Shown here piece by piece: positions 1 to 10,091 of a DNA stretch of 45,472 nt. The DNA is from Actinomadura sp. 7K507 (GTDB taxonomy: Bacteria; Actinomycetota; Actinomycetes; Streptosporangiales; Streptosporangiaceae): contig NZ_SMKK01000047.1 of the NCBI RefSeq assembly GCF_004348425.1, forward strand, positions 1 through 45,472, written 5' to 3'. Numbering within the stretch: position 1 is the first letter of the stretch; each line of letters starts with the position of its first letter. The notes under the pieces were generated by a model, which had not been told where the DNA came from, did no database searches, and was given only the letters and a program-made list of their open reading frames with translations. Position numbers and translations under genes: made by a program.

Positions 1-344
1 CTACCACGGTGACACGTGACCGCGCCGTCGAGGCGGCCACTTGCCTGATGAGGCCACCGCCCCGCCAGGCCGGTACCGGCCATCGGGGCCGATGCCGCGC
101 CTCCCGGCGGACAGTCCATGGGTTTGAGCCCGGCGGCCCCTCTGGGCGGCTGGACGGCGGGGCCGCGCTCCTACGGTCCGGTGCCGTGGCGGTGAAGGAA
201 CGAGAGAAGCGGCGCCACGCACGGCCGGGACCGCCGCCTCGTGCTGCACGCGCCCACCCGTCCTTGTGGTGTTGCAGCAAATGGCAACTTCGTTCGCCGG
301 CATCAGCGCCGCATCAGGCGGGCGCTTGGGTGACGATAGAGCTC
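1..344. other. Upstream region without a supported gene
   Basis: I see no convincing gene in the first 344 bases. Both strands have open frames, but their translations are Arg/Pro/Gly-rich and resemble no family. The stretch does contain a GTTGC-N8-GCAAC dyad at 271-288, listed separately, about 57 bases before the NB-ARC gene. The left edge could hold the end of a gene that lies mostly outside the window. Confidence 0.5.
271..288. promoter_or_regulatory. Dyad GTTGC-N8-GCAAC, copy 1
   Basis: GTTGC at 271-275 and GCAAC at 284-288 form a perfect inverted repeat with an 8-base spacer, 57 bases before the NB-ARC start. The same dyad with the same spacer occurs twice more at 2155-2172 and 2189-2206. 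This looks like an operator for an unidentified dimeric regulator; the role is inferred. Confidence 0.5.
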
Positions 345-2120
345 ATGACCGAGATCGTCCCCAAGACCCCGGCCGAGATGAGGCCCTTGGACCCCGCGCT
401 TAGCCCCGAGGTCGTGGCCTGGGTTAGTGAGCTGCGCGTGATCTGGGCCGCCACAGGGCTGTCGATCACCCGGTTCGCGGCTCTGTACCCCATCGACAAG
501 GGGAGTGTCTCTCGCTATCTCAACGGCCAGCGCGTACCGCGCGATCACTGGTTTCTGGAAAAGCTGCTGGCTGTCCAGGCGGAGAACGGCAGGACGGTCT
601 CTCCGGATGTGCGTGAGCATCTGACTGATCTGCAATTGCGTGCTCTGGAGACCGCTCATCCGCGGGAATACGTGGTTCGGCTGGTCAGCGACCGGCTGGA
701 GCTCGCGGTCATCGGTCAGCGTGAGGCCGAGCGTTACGCCCGAGACCTGGAGGAACAACTGGCCGATCGAGTCCGCAAGATCGAGCTGCTCGCTGACGAC
801 AACAGGCGGCTGCGGACCGCCTGGGACGCCGACCGCGCCGCTACGCAGGCCGAGAAGGAACGTCTCGAACGGGAGATCGCCGAACTCACCGCCTACCTGA
901 AGCAGGCGCGCCGGCGCGGCGTCGACGCTGAACGACGCTGTCGCGAACTCGAAGAACTTCTGAACCAGTTGGAACCCACCGTCCAGGAAGGCGAGCATGA
1001 GCCGAAGCCGGACCCTGCCGTGTGGGGCGGCGTGCCGCCGCGCAACCGGCTCTTCACTGGAAGAGACCGACTTCTGGAAGAGCTCCGCTCCAACCTGGCC
1101 CGCGAGGCCGCCCCTGCTCCTCAGGTGATCCACGGAATGTTCGGGGAGGGCAAGACTCAGCTCGCGGTGGAGTACGCCCATCGGTATCGCTCCGACTACG
1201 ACGTCGTCTGGTGGATCCCCGCGGACCAGCCCGTGCTCGTGCGCTCTGCGCTCGCGTCGTTGACCCCGCATCTGGGGCTGTCGTCGGACGCGGTCAGCGG
1301 TGTCGCGGAGTCCGCTGACGAGGCCGTGGCCGCCCTGCGCAAGGGTGAACCGCACAGCCGATGGCTGCTGGTCTTCGACCACGCCGACCAACCCGAGGAC
1401 CTCCGCGACCTGATTCCCCAGGGCCCCGGCCATGTTCTGATCACTTCGCGTAACTGCAGGTGGCAAGCCTACGCCAACACCGTGTCAGTCGGCGTCTTCA
1501 CCCGTGACGAGAGCGTGGACTTCCTCACCCGACGGGTGCCGCACGGTCTCACGGTGAAGGAGGCCGGCCGGCTCGCGGAGCAAATGGGCGATCTTCCTCT
1601 CGCCTTGGAGCAGGCAGGCGCTCTCCACACCGAGACAGGCATCGCGGTTCCCGAGTACCTGCAACTTCTCGCGCAACGCACCAGCAAATTGCTGGCCGAA
1701 GGCAGGCCGTCCGAGTATCTGGTGCCCATGACGGCCGCCTATGCGCTGTCGGTCGACAAGCTTGAGGAGAGATTGCCCGAGTCCATGATCCTTCTGCGTC
1801 TGTGCGCTTTCTTCGGCCCGGAACCGATACCGCTCGGCGCCCTCAGCAAGCCGGTTCCCGGACTGGAGCCTCAGGTGGCGGACCTGATCGCGGACCCCTT
1901 CCGCCTCCTTCGGGTCGTCGCTGAGTTGGGCCGCTTCGGCCTTGCCCGGCTCGACCTCGCGGCCCGGACGATCCAGATTCATCGACTGATCCAGGCCCTG
2001 GTTCGCGACGAACTGGACGAGGGGGAACACGAGCGGCTCCAGAACCAGGCCAACCTGCTGCTGGCCGAATACACGTCGACCGACTCGGACGAGCGGCCGA
2101 GCAGAACTTCGCCTCACTAG
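345..2120 (+). CDS. HTH / coiled-coil / NB-ARC STAND ATPase without C-terminal repeats
   Basis: Predicted 591-aa signal-transduction ATPase. I chose ATG 345 because the longer upstream frame is not protein-like. In order: an XRE-like helix-turn-helix near residues 25-65; a charged, heptad-like coiled coil near 110-215; the phrase [18 protein letters not shown] typical of actinobacterial NB-ARC proteins; a P-loop GMFGEGKT at residues 264-271 (Lys270, Thr271); Walker B WLLVFD ending at Asp345; a LITSR sensor motif near 365-370; the GDLPLAL motif near 415-421; and a winged-helix segment ending in [15 protein letters not shown]. Relatives usually continue into TPR repeats of several hundred residues, but this one stops about 35 residues later. 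By family knowledge such proteins are NTP-driven switches that oligomerise on sensing a signal. The ligand and targets are unknown. Confidence 0.85.
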   Translation: MTEIVPKTPAEMRPLDPALSPEVVAWVSELRVIWAATGLSITRFAALYPIDKGSVSRYLNGQRVPRDHWFLEKLLAVQAENGRTVSPDVREHLTDLQLRALETAHPREYVVRLVSDRLELAVIGQREAERYARDLEEQLADRVRKIELLADDNRRLRTAWDADRAATQAEKERLEREIAELTAYLKQARRRGVDAERRCRELEELLNQLEPTVQEGEHEPKPDPAVWGGVPPRNRLFTGRDRLLEELRSNLAREAAPAPQVIHGMFGEGKTQLAVEYAHRYRSDYDVVWWIPADQPVLVRSALASLTPHLGLSSDAVSGVAESADEAVAALRKGEPHSRWLLVFDHADQPEDLRDLIPQGPGHVLITSRNCRWQAYANTVSVGVFTRDESVDFLTRRVPHGLTVKEAGRLAEQMGDLPLALEQAGALHTETGIAVPEYLQLLAQRTSKLLAEGRPSEYLVPMTAAYALSVDKLEERLPESMILLRLCAFFGPEPIPLGALSKPVPGLEPQVADLIADPFRLLRVVAELGRFGLARLDLAARTIQIHRLIQALVRDELDEGEHERLQNQANLLLAEYTSTDSDERPSRTSPH

Positions 2121-2154
2121 AACGACCAGGGCCGACCGATGGCTGCCTCCGGGT

Positions 2155-2172
2155 GTTGCCGCTTGATGCAAC
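2155..2172. promoter_or_regulatory. Dyad GTTGC-N8-GCAAC, copy 2
   Basis: GTTGC at 2155-2159 and GCAAC at 2168-2172. It lies between the NB-ARC gene and the small membrane protein gene. It has the same arms and spacer as copy 1, and CCC follows the right arm. Confidence 0.5.
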
Positions 2173-2188
2173 CCCGTCCCTCACGCCC

Positions 2189-2206
2189 GTTGCAGCGTGG
2201 CGCAAC
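2189..2206. promoter_or_regulatory. Dyad GTTGC-N8-GCAAC, copy 3
   Basis: GTTGC at 2189-2193 and GCAAC at 2202-2206. It starts 34 bases after copy 2 and is likewise followed by CCC. It sits about 100 bases before the membrane protein start at 2304, a plausible promoter position. Confidence 0.5.
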
Positions 2207-2303
2207 CCCACTCCGAAGTGGCTTGCTGGGGGCATCCCTCCACGGGCATCCCTCGCCGCCCGACACGAGGAGGGCGCGGCCCTGGATGGAAAGGACGCTG
2301 TAG

Positions 2304-2552
2304 ATGCCTCAGCCCACGCACAACCCCCATCAGGTTCCCGAATCGTCGCCCGAGAGCGGAGGCGGACGCGGCCCCGGTGTGTTCGTCCCTCAGCATGTGA
2401 TCGTCACGGGGATCTGCTTCCTGACCGGAGTGGTGGCGGGGATCGTGGTCTGGCTCGTGCCGGACGTGTGGCTGCCGGTGAGCGCCGGAATCGCGGTGAC
2501 CGGGCTGGCGCTGGGCCTGTACGGGCTCTGGCGCAGCCGTCACCGTCATTGA
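2304..2552 (+). CDS. Small two-helix membrane protein
   Basis: An 82-aa protein that I do not assign to a named family. Residues 1-28 are polar and Pro/Gly-rich. Two hydrophobic segments follow, roughly 29-51 (HVIVTGICFLTGVVAGIVVW) and 54-74. The tail SRHRH is basic, so a two-pass inner-membrane protein is expected. AAAGGA about nine bases upstream of ATG 2304 is a reasonable ribosome binding site. The two GTTGC dyads upstream suggest it shares a regulator with the NB-ARC gene. Function unknown. Confidence 0.7.
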   Translation: MPQPTHNPHQVPESSPESGGGRGPGVFVPQHVIVTGICFLTGVVAGIVVWLVPDVWLPVSAGIAVTGLALGLYGLWRSRHRH

Positions 2553-2618
2553 CGCGCTGAGCACGAGCGGGTCCGTTGCGCCCCCAATCGTTGCCTGCCT
2601 TGATGTGTGGATGTGAAG

Positions 2619-2638
2619 CCGGGCCGGGTACGGCCCGG
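2619..2638. terminator. GC-rich hairpin
   Basis: CCGGGCCG (2619-2626) and CGGCCCGG (2631-2638) form a perfect 8-bp stem with loop GGTA. There is no T-run, as is common in high-GC actinobacteria. It lies 66 bases after the membrane protein gene on the plus strand and also downstream of the minus-strand remnant at 2732-2948, so it could serve either. Confidence 0.4.
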
Positions 2639-2731
2639 AGCGGCTGCTGGCCCGGGGAGGGGACCATTGGCGTCCTGCGGGTCGTCTGGGGGGGAAACGC
2701 AGGCGCCGTGCGCGGCAGCCGCTCCGGGAGA

Positions 2732-2948
2732 TCACAGGGTCTTTTCGATTTTGCGCTGGTTGGCGAGGGCCTCGCCGAGCAACACGTAGTCGTCCTCGAC
2801 GATGGTCGCGTCAGAGGCCGTAATAGATTTCCCGCTGTGTGAGGGGACGGCCGAGGCGAGTGGCCACGAGGCATTCCATCGTCGGTGGCCGGCGAATGTG
2901 CCAGCTCGGGTATTGCTCCTGCAGACGTTCGCGTTCTTGATCGTTCAC
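2732..2948 (-). pseudogene. Frameshifted small actinobacterial protein gene
   Basis: Reading the minus strand from GTG 2948 (AGGGA eight bases upstream) gives 45 residues beginning MNDQERERLQEQYPSWHIRR and ending LTQREIYYGL, then a stop at 2813-2811. One base out of frame, translation resumes as DATIVEDDYVLLGEAL and ends with RKIEKTL and a stop at 2734-2732. The combined product of about 71 residues resembles the short actinobacterial proteins with a YPxW...WxATR core that are often found beside XRE regulators. Base T 2813 is left over between the frames, so one inserted or two lost bases explain the break. It may be a decaying gene or a sequence error. Family resemblance is from memory. Confidence 0.5.
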
Positions 2949-3101
2949 GGGTGGGGTCCCTGCACATCGGTCCGGCTTTTCGAGGACGAGCCTTGCAGGG
3001 GAGAGTTACTGTGAGCTACGAACCGCTCACCCCCCCGGCGAGCACCCGAACCGGTCAGGCGACACCCCCGAACAAGCGGGCCGACACCCGGGAGACACCC
3101 G

Positions 3102-3915
3102 ATGGCATCCTCGCGTGACACCAATCCCTCCGCCTACCAGGAGATGTTCGTCAATGAGCTGCGGGCGCGGCGTGAGGCGTCCGGCCTCTCCCGGAACAAG
3201 CTCGCGGCGGCGCTGGGCTGCACCCCCCAGTGGATCGCCAAGGTCGAGACCTTCGAGAAGCCCCCGTCCGAGGGACTCGCCGACGACCTGGACACCTACT
3301 TCCAGACCGGCGGCATGTTCCGCCGTGCCTGGGAGAAGCACGTCGAAGCGCGGAAGCACGGACTCATCCCCAACGCCGTCCGGCCGCTTGTTGACGCGGA
3401 GAAGGAGGCCAACCAGATCAATATCTATGAGCCGCTGCTGGTGACAGGGCTGGTGGCAGACGGAGGAGTATGCGCGCCACGTGTTCAGCTCTGGCACTCG
3501 TGCGGACAGAACCGAAGAACTGGTATCGATCAGGATGGAACGTCAGGCGGTTCTTCGTAAGACCGATCCGCCCTGGGTGTTTCTGCTCGTCCGCGAGGCA
3601 GTGATACGGGACATTCAGCGAGATTTCCGGGTAGAGCAGTGCAAGCGTTTTCTTGACGTCATGGCGTACCCCAATGTCGCAGTCCAGATCGTCCCGGCCG
3701 ATGCGCCCGTTTTTCAAGAGAGCGGGTTTCAGCTTCTTAGCTTTGATCAAGCAGCCGATGTCGCCTACGTGGATGGTGCGAGTGGTTTCGGTCAGATACT
3801 CACGGACCCGCGCGATGTCCGGAGACTTACCGTAGTCTTCGATGTGATCAGGACTGTCGCGTTACCTGCGAGGGCGTCCGAAAACCTGATCCGAACGATC
3901 ATGGAGGACACGTGA
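3102..3915 (+). pseudogene. XRE/DUF5753 regulator (WhiJ-like), frameshifted
   Basis: ATG 3102 has GGGAG seven bases upstream. The first frame gives an XRE helix-turn-helix (ELRARREASGLSRNKLAAAL, residues about 17-36, then the recognition helix through QWIAKVE), followed by the start of a DUF5753 domain with YEPLLVTGL. The frame breaks at 3453-3456: one extra G lies between GTG and CAG. The shifted frame carries on as QTEEYARHVFSSGTRADR through LVREAVIRD and PNVAVQIVP to a stop at 3915. Without the extra base the product is 270 aa, the normal length for this family. Related proteins bind DNA and work with a DUF397 partner, and the next gene is exactly that. Both halves are well preserved, so the break is recent or a sequencing error. 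Confidence 0.85.
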
Positions 3916-4118
3916 GCACGCTTGACCCGTCGTCGTTGCGCTGGCGCAAGAGCGCCAAGAGTGGTTCCGAGGGCGGCACCTGTGTAGAGGTGGCCGACAT
4001 GAACGACGACGTTGCGGTCAGGGACTCGAAGGACCCTGAAGGGCCGAGGTTGGCGTTCGGGCGGGCGGCGTTCGGGGTGCTGGCGCGTGACATTCGCGCC
4101 GGACGGTACGACAGGTAG
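3912..4118 (+). CDS. DUF397 protein (BldB-neighbour type partner of WhiJ-like regulator)
   Basis: A 68-aa protein with the DUF397 pattern: LRWRKSAKSGSEGGTCVEVA, then VAVRDSKDPEGPRL and a terminal FGVLARDIRAGRYDR. GTG 3912 overlaps the stop of the preceding regulator by four bases (GTGA), so the pair is translationally coupled. Such small proteins accompany XRE/DUF5753 regulators in streptomycetes and relatives and are thought to modulate them in development or antibiotic control. Since the regulator frame is broken, coupled translation here would depend on ribosomes reaching the second half. Confidence 0.85.
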   Translation: MSTLDPSSLRWRKSAKSGSEGGTCVEVADMNDDVAVRDSKDPEGPRLAFGRAAFGVLARDIRAGRYDR

Positions 4119-4140
4119 GCGACGTCCGAACGCTGCCGCG

Positions 4141-4315
4141 TCAGTTGTCGGGGGCCAGGGCGTTGGTGATCAAGCGGTGGGTCACGGGGCTGGTGACTAT
4201 GAGGGCGTGCTCGGTGACGATCACGGTGTAGCCGACGCCGGGTACGGTCTGCCGCCGGCGTTGAGTTCGGTGAGAAAGTCCGAGCCCCTGACCTGCTGGT
4301 AGCAGGAGGCGCATC
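4141..4315 (-). pseudogene. Remnant of a secreted triacylglycerol lipase (C-terminal end)
   Basis: On the minus strand one frame reads CASCYQQVRGSDFLTELNAGG. After a one-base loss at 4250-4249 the next frame reads TVPGVGYTVIVTEHALIVTS and ends THRLITNALAPDN with a stop at 4143-4141. Joined, this matches the C-terminal part of actinobacterial secreted lipases (consensus from memory: CPAC-QQ, GS-FLT-LNAGG-TVPGV-YTVIAT, ending -NALDP). About 40 residues usually found between the TVIAT-like motif and the last helix, including the catalytic His region, are missing. No N-terminal half is recognisable upstream. This is gene debris filling the space before the hydrolase gene; the upstream limit is approximate. 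Confidence 0.6.
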
Positions 4316-4428
4316 GGTCTTCCCTCCAGAAGGGGCGAATCATCTTCCAGGGCCGGATGCGGACTCGTCTCTTGCACAAACCGACTGGACGGTATGTGAT
4401 GCGGGGTGATCGCCTCCGGAGGAGCATC

Positions 4429-5790
4429 ATGCGCGTACGGGCCCTCATCGCACTTGCCGCCACCGTCCTCGCCTTGGTCGTCCCGGTTGCGGGGGCCGCG
4501 CATGCCGAGCGGACGCCTGTCGACCGGACGCCGGGGGATCAGCCGCTTCCCGGGTACACGATCCAGAATCCGGCGCTTCCGCCTGCTCAGGTGGGTGGGA
4601 AGCCGTCCAGGGTGAAGCAGGGTGTGCACAACCATTCGGGCTACATCATCGAGGTGCCGCCCAAGTGGAACGGCAAGCTGGCCCTTTACGCGCACGGGTA
4701 CCGGGGGCCGGGGTTCGTGCTGACGGTCGAGCCGCCGCCGTTCGGGCTGCGGCAGCGGCTCCTCGACCAGGGGTACGCGTGGGCGGCGTCGTCCTACTAC
4801 CGCAACGGGTACGACGTCCGGGCGGGCGTGCTGAGCACGCGGGACCTCGCCGAGCTGTTCGCCGACGAGGTGGGGCGGCCGAAGCAGCGGCTCATCGTCG
4901 GCGTTTCGATGGGCGGTCACGTCATCGGGCGCTCGATCGAGCAGTTCCCCCGTTATTACGACGGTGCGCTGCCCATGTGCGGGGTTCTCGGTGACCACGA
5001 GCTTTTCGACTACATGCTCGATTACAATCTCGTCGCGCAGGATCTGGCGGGCGTCCGCGAATACCCGGTGACGGACGAGTACGCGACCGTGACCGTCCCC
5101 AAGATCATGGAGAACCTCGGGCTCACCGGACTTACGCCGGGCGGGCCGGACACGGCGAACGAGCGCGGGAAGCAGTTCCGGTCCATCGCCATCAACCGGA
5201 CGGGCGGGCAGCGGCCAGGCGACGAGGAGTCGTTCGCGTACTGGAAGGCGTTCCCGTTCACGCTGGCGGCCCCGCCCGTCCCGGGCGCCACCCTGGCCGA
5301 GGAACCGGACCAGCTCTCCACCAACCTGTTCACCTGGTATACGCCGAACAGGCCGGTCAACGTCAACGCGAGCGTGCAGAGGGTGCGCGCCAGGAACCTT
5401 CCGGCGCGGTTGTCGAACCGGCTTTCCCAGGTACCGCGCATCAATGGACGGCCGGGAATTCCGGTGCTGAGCCTGCACGATCTCGGGGACATGTTCGTGC
5501 CGTTCTCGATGGAGCAGATCTACGCCTCCGAGGTGGCGCGGCAACACCGGTCGCGGTTCCTCGTGCAGCGGGCGATCCGTGCGGTCGAGCACTGCGAGTT
5601 CTCCGCCGCCGAGGCCGGGACGGCGTGGGACGACCTGGTCCGCTGGGTCGACAGGGGCAGGCGTCCGGCCGGTGACGTGGTGACGAAGCCGTGGGTGGTG
5701 AAGCAGCCCGACTACGGGTGCCGCTTCAGCGACCGGGCCGCCTACGACGCGGGTGCGGGCACCCGGCGGCTGTTCCCCGCCTGCCCCTGA
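4429..5790 (+). CDS. Secreted alpha/beta hydrolase
   Basis: A 453-aa exported hydrolase. ATG 4429 is preferred over upstream starts because GGAGGA sits five bases before it and it begins a classic signal peptide (MRVRALIALAATVLALVVP, cleavage probably after AHA near residue 26). The nucleophile elbow is GVSMGG with Ser160, and an oxyanion-type LYAHGYRG segment precedes it. A likely catalytic His388 sits in VEHCEF, and Asp in LHDLGDMFVP is a candidate third member. The overall pattern resembles large secreted esterase/peptidase-like hydrolases of actinomycetes; the substrate cannot be read from the sequence. It lies next to the lipase remnant, and its 3' end meets the convergent MFS gene with six bases between. 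Confidence 0.8.
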   Translation: MRVRALIALAATVLALVVPVAGAAHAERTPVDRTPGDQPLPGYTIQNPALPPAQVGGKPSRVKQGVHNHSGYIIEVPPKWNGKLALYAHGYRGPGFVLTVEPPPFGLRQRLLDQGYAWAASSYYRNGYDVRAGVLSTRDLAELFADEVGRPKQRLIVGVSMGGHVIGRSIEQFPRYYDGALPMCGVLGDHELFDYMLDYNLVAQDLAGVREYPVTDEYATVTVPKIMENLGLTGLTPGGPDTANERGKQFRSIAINRTGGQRPGDEESFAYWKAFPFTLAAPPVPGATLAEEPDQLSTNLFTWYTPNRPVNVNASVQRVRARNLPARLSNRLSQVPRINGRPGIPVLSLHDLGDMFVPFSMEQIYASEVARQHRSRFLVQRAIRAVEHCEFSAAEAGTAWDDLVRWVDRGRRPAGDVVTKPWVVKQPDYGCRFSDRAAYDAGAGTRRLFPACP

Positions 5791-5796
5791 CGCCGG

Positions 5797-7077
5797 TCAA
5801 CCGGGTCGGGCCGTGCGGGACGGCGGGGTCCGGATGAGGAACGTGCCGGTGAGGACGACGAGGCCGGACAGGGCCAGGACGAGCTGGGCCGGTGCCAGGC
5901 CGAGCGGGTCGAACCCCCACCGTCCGAGCAGGTCGGCGGCGGCCCCGGCCACCAGCGCGGCGAGCGCCAGGCCGAACCGCAGGACGGCGTGGAAGGCGGT
6001 GAGGGCCAGGTTGCGGCGGTAGCCCTCCAGGCTCTCCTGCATGTAGGTGATGCCGCCGACCAGCGCGGCCGTGGCGGACGCGCCGAACAGCACGGCGCCG
6101 AGGAACGCCCAGGCCGTGGACGCGATCAGGCCCATCGAGGCGATCACGGTCCCCTGTATGGCGGTCGCCGTCCGGATCTGCGTCATCAGGTTCCACGACC
6201 CGCGGCGGACGATCACCAGGCCCGTCAGCGCGCCGACCCCGAACAGCGCCACCAGCGTCCCGAACCCGGCGGGTCCCGCGTCCAGGACGTTCCGGACGAA
6301 CACCACGCCGAGCGAGAACAGGGCCCCGAGCCCGAGCGCGACGACCGCGATACCCGGCAGGACGCCGCGCACCACGTCGAGCCGGAGCCCGTCGATGAAC
6401 CGTCCCTCCCGCTTCGCCGGGTCGGCGCGCCGCTCCCCGGGGGCGGGGCCGAGGTCGGGGATGGAGCGGATCACGAAGTAGGACACGAGGTAGGTCGCCG
6501 CGTTCAGCCAGAACACCAGGACGTAGCGCCAGTGGCCCTCCCAGCCGACGCTGTTCGAGAACCACAGCACCAGCCCGAACACGCCCGCGCCCACCGGGAT
6601 CATGCCGTAGGAGGTGGCCATCGTGATGCCGTTGGCGACCTCCAGCGTGCCGGTGTCGTGGTCCCGGCCGTCCCGCGTGTGCCGCTCGTCGTCCTCGACG
6701 AGGTAGGGGATCGCGGCGTCCCGGGCGGGGAGGAACACCAGGCCGACGACCTCGATGACGAACGCCCAGAAGTACACCCACCACAGCCACGGCAGGACGG
6801 GCAGCGCGAGCGCCATGCCCACGCGCACCAGGTCCGAGTTCATCATGACGCTGCGCCGCCGCCACCGGGTGACGATCCGCGCGGCCACCGGCGCGCCCAG
6901 CGCGTAGGGGAGCAGGCGCAGGACCAGCACGCCGCCGACCGCCGTCGTGGATCCGCTCAACTCCAGGACGAAGTACATCAGGGCGAGCGTGCCCATCCAG
7001 TCGCCCAGGGAGGAGACGAGCTGCCCGGCCATGAGCCGCCGGAAGTCGCGGTGGCTCAGTAGTTCTCGGAGTCCCAC
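5797..7077 (-). CDS. MFS transporter
   Basis: A 426-aa membrane protein with about 12 hydrophobic segments. The N-terminus LLSHRDFRRLMAGQLVSSLG is typical of the MFS subgroup that includes enterobactin exporter-like and macrolide-efflux-like proteins. GTG 7077 lies inside the end of the upstream glycosyltransferase gene (22-base overlap), with GGAGGGT about ten bases ahead, so the two are co-transcribed and probably coupled. A hydrophilic loop near residues 130-145 (VEDDERHTRDGRDHD) is a little long. The substrate is unknown; the link to a GT4 enzyme allows a role in exporting a glycosylated lipid or metabolite, but that is inference. Confidence 0.8.
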   Translation of the reverse strand: MGLRELLSHRDFRRLMAGQLVSSLGDWMGTLALMYFVLELSGSTTAVGGVLVLRLLPYALGAPVAARIVTRWRRRSVMMNSDLVRVGMALALPVLPWLWWVYFWAFVIEVVGLVFLPARDAAIPYLVEDDERHTRDGRDHDTGTLEVANGITMATSYGMIPVGAGVFGLVLWFSNSVGWEGHWRYVLVFWLNAATYLVSYFVIRSIPDLGPAPGERRADPAKREGRFIDGLRLDVVRGVLPGIAVVALGLGALFSLGVVFVRNVLDAGPAGFGTLVALFGVGALTGLVIVRRGSWNLMTQIRTATAIQGTVIASMGLIASTAWAFLGAVLFGASATAALVGGITYMQESLEGYRRNLALTAFHAVLRFGLALAALVAGAAADLLGRWGFDPLGLAPAQLVLALSGLVVLTGTFLIRTPPSRTARPG

Positions 7078-8267
7078 GTGGGGCTCACCCTCCGTGCCGC
7101 GTCCTGCAGCCGCCGCTCACGCCGGACCGCCGGTTCGGCGGGCTTCGCCGCATCGGCGGGGGAGCCGCGCAGGAGGGAGGCGAGCCGGGACGCCGCCCGG
7201 TCCCAGCTCCAGGTGTCGCACACCCAGCGGCGGCCCGCCTCGCCCATGAGGCGGGCGCCGCGCGGATCGTCCAGCAGGCCGTTCAGGGTGCGTGCGAGTT
7301 CGCGGGGGTCCGCCGCGTCGATCACGGTGCCGGTACTGCCGTCGATGACGGACTCGGGGCTGCCGCCGGACCGGCCCACCACGACCGGCAGCCCCGCCGC
7401 GGACGCCTCCAGTACCGACAGCCCGAGGCCCTCGACCTGCAGCCCGCGGCGTTCGTCCCGGCACGGCAGGACGAAGGCGTCGGCGGCGGCGTAGCAGAGC
7501 GGCAGGTCGGCGGCGGAGACCGGTCCGGTCAGCGTGACGGTGCCGGGGGCCGCCCGCGCCGCCTGGTCGGTGAGCCGGCGCCGCATCGGGCCTTCGCCGA
7601 CGATGACGAGCCGGGCGTCCGGATGCCGCCGGACGACCTCGGGCCAGGCGTCCAGCAGCCGGTCGTGGCCTTTGCGGCGGACGAGGCGGGAGACGCTGAC
7701 GACCACGGGCCCGTCCCCGAGCCCGTGCCGCCGGCGTATCGCGGTGCCGTCCAGCCCGGGGCGGAACCGGAGCGCGTCGACGGCCCCGGCGAGCTGGACC
7801 AGCCGCGTCCGGTCGCCGAGGGCGTCCGCGATCTCCGCGCGGCCCGGTTCGGTGAGGTAGGTGAGCGCGTCGAACGTCCTGGCGGCGGCGCGCATCGCGG
7901 CGCGGGTGGGCGCGGCCTGGAACCAGCCGAGTTCCTGGCCGTGCGTGGAGGCGATCAGCCGTTTCACCCCGGCCGCCTTCACCAGCGGCGCGTACATGGC
8001 GAACGGCGCGGCGGCGGGGATCCAGCCGGCGTGGACGCGGTGCTCGGCGACGAGCCGGCGCAGCCCGCGGAACAGCAGGTAGCCGTGCCGGCGCACGACG
8101 GGGAAGTCCAGCCCGGCGTCGAACTCGGCGGCCCCGGGCCACGCGGCCGCGACGACGAGCAGCCGGTCGGCGGGAAGCCTGCGCACCAGTTCCCAGGTGA
8201 ACGTCTGCACGCCGCCCGGCTCCGGTGGGAAGTGCCCGGTCATCACGAGAGTCCGGGGAATGTCCAT
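7056..8267 (-). CDS. GT4 glycosyltransferase (PimB'-like)
   Basis: A 403-aa GT-B fold glycosyltransferase. The N-terminal domain opens with TLVMTGHFPPEPGGVQTFTW, the acceptor-side signature of PimB-type mannosyltransferases. The C-terminal donor domain has SRLVRRKGHDRLL, VIVGEGPMRR and the E-x7-E motif in EGLGLSVLEASAAGLPVV. Family members use GDP- or UDP-sugars on lipid or small-molecule acceptors at the cytoplasmic face of the membrane. A mannosyl-phosphoinositide role is possible but not proven, since many paralogues exist in actinobacteria. The C-terminal 40 residues are charged and low-complexity. It is first in an operon with the MFS gene. No strong ribosome binding site precedes ATG 8267. 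Confidence 0.8.
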   Translation of the reverse strand: MDIPRTLVMTGHFPPEPGGVQTFTWELVRRLPADRLLVVAAAWPGAAEFDAGLDFPVVRRHGYLLFRGLRRLVAEHRVHAGWIPAAAPFAMYAPLVKAAGVKRLIASTHGQELGWFQAAPTRAAMRAAARTFDALTYLTEPGRAEIADALGDRTRLVQLAGAVDALRFRPGLDGTAIRRRHGLGDGPVVVSVSRLVRRKGHDRLLDAWPEVVRRHPDARLVIVGEGPMRRRLTDQAARAAPGTVTLTGPVSAADLPLCYAAADAFVLPCRDERRGLQVEGLGLSVLEASAAGLPVVVGRSGGSPESVIDGSTGTVIDAADPRELARTLNGLLDDPRGARLMGEAGRRWVCDTWSWDRAASRLASLLRGSPADAAKPAEPAVRRERRLQDAARRVSPTWDSENY

Positions 8268-8308
8268 TCAGACCCGTTTCCCCTGGGGACGCGGGCCATT
8301 CACCGGAC

Positions 8309-8336
8309 GTCCGGCCACGCGCGCCCGTGGCCGGAC
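8309..8336 (-). terminator. Hairpin terminator downstream of cholesterol oxidase
   Basis: GTCCGGCCACG (8309-8319) pairs with CGTGGCCGGAC (8326-8336), an 11-bp perfect stem with loop CGCGCC. It lies 28 bases beyond the stop of the minus-strand oxidase gene and separates it from the glycosyltransferase operon. Confidence 0.6.
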
Positions 8337-8364
8337 CGTCGTCAACCGCTTGTCAAAGAAACGG

Positions 8365-10054
<1,690 letters not shown>

Positions 10055-10091
10055 CCCGTCGCGTGAAAATAACTCATGTCCACATCCGGCT

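Noticed and set aside
9..344. N-terminal extension of the NB-ARC protein
   Set aside because: The extra 112 residues are low-complexity and run through the GTTGC dyad; ATG 345 starts the conserved protein.
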